A DNA stretch of 19,733 nt from JAZDLM01 sp043801895 (lineage in GTDB: Bacteria; Patescibacteriota; Kazan-3B-28): positions 1 to 19,733 of the forward strand of contig JAZDLM010000014.1 in assembly GCA_043801895.1 (NCBI GenBank), given 5' to 3'. The position numbers and the translations under genes were made by a program. Positions 15,141 through 19,733 of this stretch are shown here, in pieces. Under the pieces are notes generated by a model. That model was not told where the DNA came from. It was given only the letters and a program-made list of their open reading frames with translations, and made no database searches. The first letter of the stretch is position 1. Every line of letters starts with the position of its first letter.

Positions 15141-16076
15141 TTGAACTGGTCTCAATTTCTAGTGGGCCTAGGGCTGGGCCTCGTGGATATAGCCCTTATG
15201 ATTGGTGGCTCCATACTTGCCGGCCTGGCCATCACCTGGTGTATCATCCGGCTCGATGTCTGGCGGCGAGGCAAGCGGCCCCTGTGGCCGGGGGTACCTA
15301 CAGTGGTGATCGTTTGCTTGTATGGGTATCTCGATCCTGCGCGGACTCCGACCGAGCTAGTTGGCTACCGGAATTATCTCCGCCGAGCTGCCGAGCTACT
15401 CAACCGGCTGCATGCTGCTGGCGATCTATTCGCGGTGGTGCTGGCCGGTGGGCGGACTGCTCATCCCGATCGATCCGAGGCAGAATCAGCCTGGGGATAC
15501 ATTCGGCGATACGCTCCGGACATCTTCCGCGTTTCGGAGAAGGAGTTTATGGCCACGGGTCAGCTTCTACCGACGACCAATGAGCCAGGCGCGCTGCCGT
15601 TTGTGGTCTTGGAGGAGCGATCGAAGGACACGCTTCAGAACATCTGCGCTAGCCTCGTCGAGCTTGAAGTGCTCTTCCGTCCGCCAATGTCGAGTGCTGG
15701 ATGGTCGCATCGGCTTACCCATCTCTTGGGTAGCGAGGAAATAATGAATCGGTGGCGGGAAGCTCAAATCCGCTTTGGTCGCTGGCCGCGCCTACTTGTT
15801 ATGTGCGACCAGCCGCGGTTCCATCGCGTGCAGGAGCTCGTCAGACAGATCGTTCGCCAGATCGATCTGGTCGATAAGCACGGCGGCGGTTTCGCTAACT
15901 GGCGAGTGATCGCGCTTCCGCGTCTCGACATCCATCCGGCATCGAAGCGCTGGAAGCAGGACTTACTAGCTCTCTGGCTCCGCCTCAACCCCCAGTGCGT
16001 CCGACACGCAGTCATGCGTTTCGACGCGAGGGAGTATTGTGGCGAGCTTGGACGTCTGCTGCGCTACAACGGCTAG
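15141..16076 (+). CDS. DUF218/YdcF-like membrane-anchored protein
   Basis: 311 aa with a TTG start at 15141, set by GGAGGTGG (15127-15134) 6 nt upstream; nearby GTG codons are out of frame. An N-terminal hydrophobic segment (about 7-37) should anchor it, with the bulk probably outside the membrane. The DUF218 pattern is visible in order: VVLAGG...RSEAE (99-115), LEERSKDTLQNICASL (157-172), and LLVMCDQPRFHRV (218-230), which matches the usual strand then yHxxRa. E. coli relatives SanA, ElyC and YdcF act in envelope integrity or peptidoglycan and lipid-carrier steps, or bind SAM; the exact substrate here is unknown. Proximity to a prenyl-synthetase-like gene may hint at lipid-carrier metabolism, but each gene has its own promoter and terminator, so this is speculative. 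Confidence 0.7.
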   Translation: MNWSQFLVGLGLGLVDIALMIGGSILAGLAITWCIIRLDVWRRGKRPLWPGVPTVVIVCLYGYLDPARTPTELVGYRNYLRRAAELLNRLHAAGDLFAVVLAGGRTAHPDRSEAESAWGYIRRYAPDIFRVSEKEFMATGQLLPTTNEPGALPFVVLEERSKDTLQNICASLVELEVLFRPPMSSAGWSHRLTHLLGSEEIMNRWREAQIRFGRWPRLLVMCDQPRFHRVQELVRQIVRQIDLVDKHGGGFANWRVIALPRLDIHPASKRWKQDLLALWLRLNPQCVRHAVMRFDAREYCGELGRLLRYNG

Positions 16077-16105
16077 ACCGTAGATCCCACACGGATCCTC
16101 GGCAG

Positions 16106-16139
16106 GCCCGGGAGGTCGTCTTGACTCTCGGGCTTTTTT
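16106..16139 (+). terminator. Terminator of the DUF218-like gene
   Basis: GCCCGGGAG (16106-16114) pairs with CTCTCGGGC (16125-16133), with one G-T pair and a 10-nt loop, then six T. Confidence 0.85.
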
Positions 16140-16167
16140 GGTGGCCAAACTATGATTTAATGGAAGT

Positions 16168-16482
16168 ATGGCGAAGGACTATCGTGATTCAGTTCGAGTT
16201 ATCGGTGTGATCGCCGGCATTATCATCGTGCTGGGTGTTTTGGCGGTCGGGGGACAATACCTACTGCGCTTAAGCGGCTATGTCAGCGCCGATGTAGCGG
16301 ACACCGTCCAATCTCTACCAACCGACGAGATAAAAATCCCCAAGGAGGACTTTGTGAAAATTCTTAACTTCTCTCGCGACTATGCGCTGGCTGGGGATAA
16401 CGCCACAAAAACCGGGTTAGTGCAAGATTATACTAAGCTGTTGGATTCCATCGCTCAGTCGGTTATTGACCAGTATAAATAA
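16168..16482 (+). CDS. Small single-pass membrane protein, unknown function
   Basis: 104 aa. A short basic-acidic start (MAKDYRDSVR) leads into one membrane helix (about 11-34), then a soluble helical tail of about 70 residues rich in charged and polar residues. No known family is recognised. It lies between two terminators, so it is probably a one-gene unit. TATGAT (16151-16156) or TTTAAT (16156-16161) could be a -10 element, which would leave little or no leader. There is no clear SD. The soluble tail may bind a partner at the membrane, but nothing in the sequence identifies it. Confidence 0.65.
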   Translation: MAKDYRDSVRVIGVIAGIIIVLGVLAVGGQYLLRLSGYVSADVADTVQSLPTDEIKIPKEDFVKILNFSRDYALAGDNATKTGLVQDYTKLLDSIAQSVIDQYK

Positions 16483-16517
16483 GGCTCTGAGAGCCAATTT
16501 CAACTAGAATAATCCAC

Positions 16518-16538
16518 ATCGCCAGTCGGCGATTTTTT
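16518..16538 (+). terminator. Terminator after the small membrane protein gene
   Basis: ATCGCC (16518-16523), loop AGTC, GGCGAT (16528-16533), then a T run. It sits directly before the next promoter. Confidence 0.8.
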
Positions 16539-16540
16539 GA

Positions 16541-16569
16541 TTGACAAAAACCCAGCCCTATGGTATAAT
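16541..16569 (+). promoter_or_regulatory. Perfect consensus sigma70 promoter
   Basis: TTGACA (16541-16546), a 17-bp spacer and TATAAT (16564-16569), exact matches in both boxes at the optimal spacing. It drives the sigma4-HARE gene, with a leader of about 21 nt. Confidence 0.93.
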
Positions 16570-16596
16570 TAAAGTGAAGATGATAAATCTTTTGGT

Positions 16597-17715
16597 ATGA
16601 CAGATTTAGACCACAATCAGGAGCCTGGCTCTGTTATTAGAAAGATAATGGTGGAGCAGGAAGAAAAAACCCGCGGAGCGCTAAATCCTTTAGTTGTGGC
16701 GATGGATACGCTGAGCAGTTTAAAGGAGCGCGAGCGGGAGGTGATCATCAATCGTTACGGTTTGACCGGCGGGAAGAAGACTACCCTGGAAGCGATCGGC
16801 CAGAAACTGCAAGTCACTCGAGAGCGAGTGCGACAGATTGAGGCAATGGCGGTAAAAAGAATGATAACCGCGCCGGGCAAAGACTTGGTACAGCTGATCA
16901 AAATTATCAACAGCCATTTGACCGGCATTGGCGGGCTGGCGGATTTGGAGGGCCTGGCAAGATATTTGAAAATAGAAAATGATTCACAGCGAGAAACGGA
17001 ATTAAACGCGCTGCGGTTGGTGATGGCGGTCAACGGCGAAGTAGTTGAATTACCGCATAACCGAGGCCTGAAGATCGGCTGGGCCCAGAAAAGATTCTCG
17101 CTCGATTTAATTGAGCCGGTGCTGCGCGACATTACTACAATTTTGCGTAAGAAAAGCGGGGTAATGACCGAGGGAGCGATCTGGGACCAGTTAGTAGCTA
17201 CTGATGTCTATGCGGCTAATCAAGAGAAGCTAACTCCGTCAGTTATGGCAGGGGTGATGCAAGTGGCTGAAGTAGTGACTCAAGTCGAAGATGGCAAGTG
17301 GGGGCTGAGCGAATGGCCTAGCGTGGTTCCGAAACGGATCCGTGATAAGGTATTTTTGATACTACAAAAGAAAAACGCTCCGATGCACTTCAGGGACATT
17401 GCTGAGGCGATAAACCGTGAATATCCTAGCAAACCGGTCTTGAGTAGAACGGTGCACAATGAATTGATTGGCGACCAGCGGTTTGTGTTAGTCGGTCGCG
17501 GGATTTACGCATTGACCACCTGGGGTTATCACTCCGGGGTAGTGGCCGATGTGATTAAAGAAGTGCTGACTGGGGCCGGTCGGCCGTTAACTACTGATGA
17601 AATTGCTGAACAGGTTTTAAAGGTTCGCCAGGTGAAGAAGAACACCGTTGTAGCGAATTTACAAAACAAGGCATTGTTTGCCCGTGCCGGGAAAGGCACC
17701 TATACCCTAGCGTAA
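16597..17715 (+). CDS. Sigma region 4 / HARE-HTH fusion regulator
   Basis: 372 aa. Residues about 38-90 are a sigma70 region 4 helix-turn-helix (LKEREREVIINRYGL, then TLEAIGQKLQVTRERVRQIEAMAVKRM), which in sigma factors reads the -35 box and contacts the beta flap. There is no region 2, so it cannot melt a promoter by itself. Residues about 165-240 look like a winged helix. Residues 247-310 (KVFLILQKKNAPMHFRDIAEAINREYP, ending GIYALTTWGY) match the HARE-HTH domain seen in RpoE-delta. A further winged helix ends the chain (315-371). Likely roles are an RNA polymerase accessory factor or a DNA-binding regulator. The unusually strong promoter suggests abundance. Similar fusions are known in Patescibacteria to my recollection; the exact role is undetermined. 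No SD is visible. Confidence 0.8.
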   Translation: MTDLDHNQEPGSVIRKIMVEQEEKTRGALNPLVVAMDTLSSLKEREREVIINRYGLTGGKKTTLEAIGQKLQVTRERVRQIEAMAVKRMITAPGKDLVQLIKIINSHLTGIGGLADLEGLARYLKIENDSQRETELNALRLVMAVNGEVVELPHNRGLKIGWAQKRFSLDLIEPVLRDITTILRKKSGVMTEGAIWDQLVATDVYAANQEKLTPSVMAGVMQVAEVVTQVEDGKWGLSEWPSVVPKRIRDKVFLILQKKNAPMHFRDIAEAINREYPSKPVLSRTVHNELIGDQRFVLVGRGIYALTTWGYHSGVVADVIKEVLTGAGRPLTTDEIAEQVLKVRQVKKNTVVANLQNKALFARAGKGTYTLA

Positions 17716-17730
17716 TCCTCCTTGATTTAA

Positions 17731-19733
17731 ATGCTTTTTAGCGGCTTTGACCTAGTGTTATTGGTTTTGCTGGCAGCCGGCTGGCTATTTTTGTTTTATT
17801 TGATTTGGTTATGGCTGCAAAAAGAGGGCGGCCTAAAAATAGTATTACCTAAGCGTCCGGCCAGGCTCCGACCTACTCCGGCGGCCACGACTCGTCGGCC
17901 GGTCGCCCCAACTTCGACGAGCGGCGAAGGCGTGCTATTAGCGCTCGAAGTCCCGAAGGAGAATGAAACGACCCCATTGGCGGCGGAGCTGATGTTTTCC
18001 AGCCTTCACGGCATCTACCGCCCTGAGCTGGATAAACAACGCGGTAAAGCCCAAGAGAGAATTAGCTTTGAATTGCAGGCAAGAGAGAAATCGATCCGCT
18101 TTTTTGCGTGGGTGCCAAAATATTTGCAGGGCTATGTGGAGGGGCAGATCTATGCCCAGTATCCCGGCGTGAATGTGGTGGAGGTCAGGGACTACACTCA
18201 ACCCGACAAGCTAGACGCATCGCTCCATGCCGCTTTTGCCGAGTTGGCTTTGACCCGAGAGGACTTGTTCCCGATCAAAAGTTTCGACAGTTTTGAAGTA
18301 GATCCGTTAGCGGCGATTACCGCTACTCTCAGTAAATTATCCGGTGATGCGCAGGTCTGGGTGCAGGTGGTAATTCGGCCGGAGAATGATAGCTGGCGGA
18401 ATCGGGCGATCAAATACATTTCGGGCGTGCGAGCCGGCAAAGAGGATTTTAGAAAAGCCTTATTCAAAGGGATTACTGGCCTGGCGGCTGATGTTGTGCG
18501 CACAGCGGTGACTAGCGGTGAGTCGGCACCAGCGGGCGAGAAACGGGTGGAGTTAGCGCCCGGAGTGGAAACCGCGCTGAAAGAGGTCGAAGAGAAGAGT
18601 ACCAAACTTGGGTTCCAGACGCGAATTCGGATCATGGGGTTCGATCGCGACCCGCTTTTGGCGCAGCAAAAAGTGGACTTGGTGGTTGGTTCGTTCAAAC
18701 AATTTAATACTACCAACCTCAACGGTTTTACTGCTACTCCGAGCCGGATGTCGCCTCATGAGGCGCTGCGTGGTTATGCGGAGCGCGCCTTCGGCCTGAA
18801 TAAAGGAGCGGTGCTGAATGTACACGAGTTAGCTAGCATTTATCATTTGCCCAGCAAAACAGTAGTGACGCCGCACATTGAATGGGCGGGTGCCAAAAAA
18901 GGGGAGCCCCCGGCCAACTTACCATTAGCTGACGAAGTGGCGCCGGAAATTCTTACCGCACTGGGGACTACCGATTTCCGAGGTACCAAGGAAAAATTTG
19001 GGATCAAGATTGCCGATCGGCTCCGGCACATTTATGTGATCGGTAAGAGCGGCGTGGGTAAATCCACTCTGCTGCAGAACATGACTTTAGACGATATCAA
19101 AGAACGGCGGGGGATTGGGGTAGTCGATCCGCACGGCGAGTATGTGGACTATGTGTTAGATCGCCTCCCGTCTTATCGAGTCAATGATGTAGTGCTGTTT
19201 GATGTGGGCGATCGGGCGCATCCGATCGGGTTTAATGTGTTGGAAATCACTAGCCAAGAGCAGAAGCCGATTATCGCTTCTGGGGTGGTCGGCGTGTTTA
19301 AAAAGATTTTTGGAGAGTCGTGGGGCCCCCGGTTGGAATACTGGCTGAGTTCGGCCATTCTTACTTTATTGGAATATCCGGGCTCCACTCTGATGATGGT
19401 GCCGCGATTATTTACCGATAAAGCCTTTCGGGCTGAAGCGCTCGAGCGGGTGCAGGATCCGGTCATCAAAGCTCGTTGGGTCAATGAGTACAACACCCTT
19501 TCTCCGCAGCAGATGAATGAAACGATTAGCCCAATCTTAAATAAAGTCGGTCAGTTTTTATCTTCGTCGATCATCCGCAATATTGTTGGCCAACCCAAGA
19601 GCGCCATCAATATGCGAGATGTAATGGACAACGGCAAGATCCTGCTGGTAAAACTGACCAAGGGTGCCATTGGCGAGGATAACATGGCTTTGCTCGGTTC
19701 GCTGCTGATCACTCAATTGCAGTTAGCGGCGAT
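17731..19733 (+). CDS. T4SS-like membrane-anchored ATPase (DUF87/TraG-type), cut by window end
   Basis: The frame from ATG 17731 stays open for 667 codons to the last base, so the C-terminus is missing. An N-terminal membrane helix (about 7-30) is followed by a Pro/Arg-rich linker, then a soluble region of about 350 residues. The ATPase core begins with Walker A GKSGVGKS at 438-445 in RHIYVIGKSGVGKSTLL, followed by GVVDPHGEY and NPIGFN-like blocks (HPIGFNVLE), then LSPQQMNETISPILNKVGQFL and GKILLVKLTKGAIGED, which is the likely Walker B strand region. This order is typical of VirB4/TraG-like, DUF87-type ATPases that Patescibacteria encode near pilin genes. It probably powers DNA or protein transfer or pilus assembly at the membrane. 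It lies 15 bp after the sigma4-HARE gene. Confidence 0.8.
   Translation, partial: MLFSGFDLVLLVLLAAGWLFLFYLIWLWLQKEGGLKIVLPKRPARLRPTPAATTRRPVAPTSTSGEGVLLALEVPKENETTPLAAELMFSSLHGIYRPELDKQRGKAQERISFELQAREKSIRFFAWVPKYLQGYVEGQIYAQYPGVNVVEVRDYTQPDKLDASLHAAFAELALTREDLFPIKSFDSFEVDPLAAITATLSKLSGDAQVWVQVVIRPENDSWRNRAIKYISGVRAGKEDFRKALFKGITGLAADVVRTAVTSGESAPAGEKRVELAPGVETALKEVEEKSTKLGFQTRIRIMGFDRDPLLAQQKVDLVVGSFKQFNTTNLNGFTATPSRMSPHEALRGYAERAFGLNKGAVLNVHELASIYHLPSKTVVTPHIEWAGAKKGEPPANLPLADEVAPEILTALGTTDFRGTKEKFGIKIADRLRHIYVIGKSGVGKSTLLQNMTLDDIKERRGIGVVDPHGEYVDYVLDRLPSYRVNDVVLFDVGDRAHPIGFNVLEITSQEQKPIIASGVVGVFKKIFGESWGPRLEYWLSSAILTLLEYPGSTLMMVPRLFTDKAFRAEALERVQDPVIKARWVNEYNTLSPQQMNETISPILNKVGQFLSSSIIRNIVGQPKSAINMRDVMDNGKILLVKLTKGAIGEDNMALLGSLLITQLQLAA

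Noticed and set aside
1..19733. tRNA genes
   Set aside because: No cloverleaf with a GTTCRANNC arm was found outside coding sequence; a GGTTCAAA in the JAB gene lacks the other arms.

Overview
The window reads as a compact bacterial chromosome segment, most likely from the Candidate Phyla Radiation (Patescibacteria). This is an inference. It rests on the short gaps, the standard code with TGA as a stop, core genes lacking Shine-Dalgarno (SD) sequences, a sigma region 4 protein fused to HARE-type winged helices, and a VirB2-like pilin plus a membrane-anchored TraG/DUF87-type ATPase. No tRNA, rRNA, CRISPR array, transposase or phage gene was seen.

Left edge (1-3650): a plus-strand cluster of three genes, each with a good SD, ending at a strong terminator. 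The genes encode (i) a 569-aa coiled-coil protein whose centre resembles prokaryotic E2 (UBC-fold) proteins of the PRTRC-B/Prok-E2_D type, (ii) a JAB/JAMM metalloprotease with an intact HxH-x7-SxxD motif, and (iii) a 144-aa protein of two tandem beta-grasp domains ending AGG-RKG. Together they look like a ubiquitin-like conjugation/deconjugation cassette with an E2-like protein, a protease and a tandem Ubl. No E1 (ThiF-like) gene is visible. This is the most interesting system in the window.

Middle (3669-13762): a minus-strand AI-2E-family membrane protein is divergent from a housekeeping run: dprA (DNA uptake and recombination), topA (topoisomerase I), a VirB2/TrbC-like pilin, uvrA and uvrC (nucleotide excision repair). 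The 665-bp uvrA-uvrC gap holds two apparent non-coding transcription units, each with promoter and terminator: a structured RNA of about 460 nt and one of about 100 nt. Neither was recognised. uvrC carries three in-frame repeat-like insertions (G-rich, octamer tandem, palindromic), may be translated from a leaderless mRNA, and lacks the usual C-terminal HhH region.

Right (13799-19733): single-gene units follow. They encode a divergent polyprenyl-synthetase-like protein and a DUF218/YdcF-like membrane protein (both with promoter, SD and terminator), a small one-pass membrane protein, a sigma4-HARE regulator with a perfect consensus promoter, and a T4SS-like ATPase cut by the window edge. The Ubl cluster, the prenyl-synthetase-like gene and the DUF218 gene share SD-led starts and their own terminators, unlike the SD-less housekeeping genes. 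The window therefore appears to mix two styles of gene.
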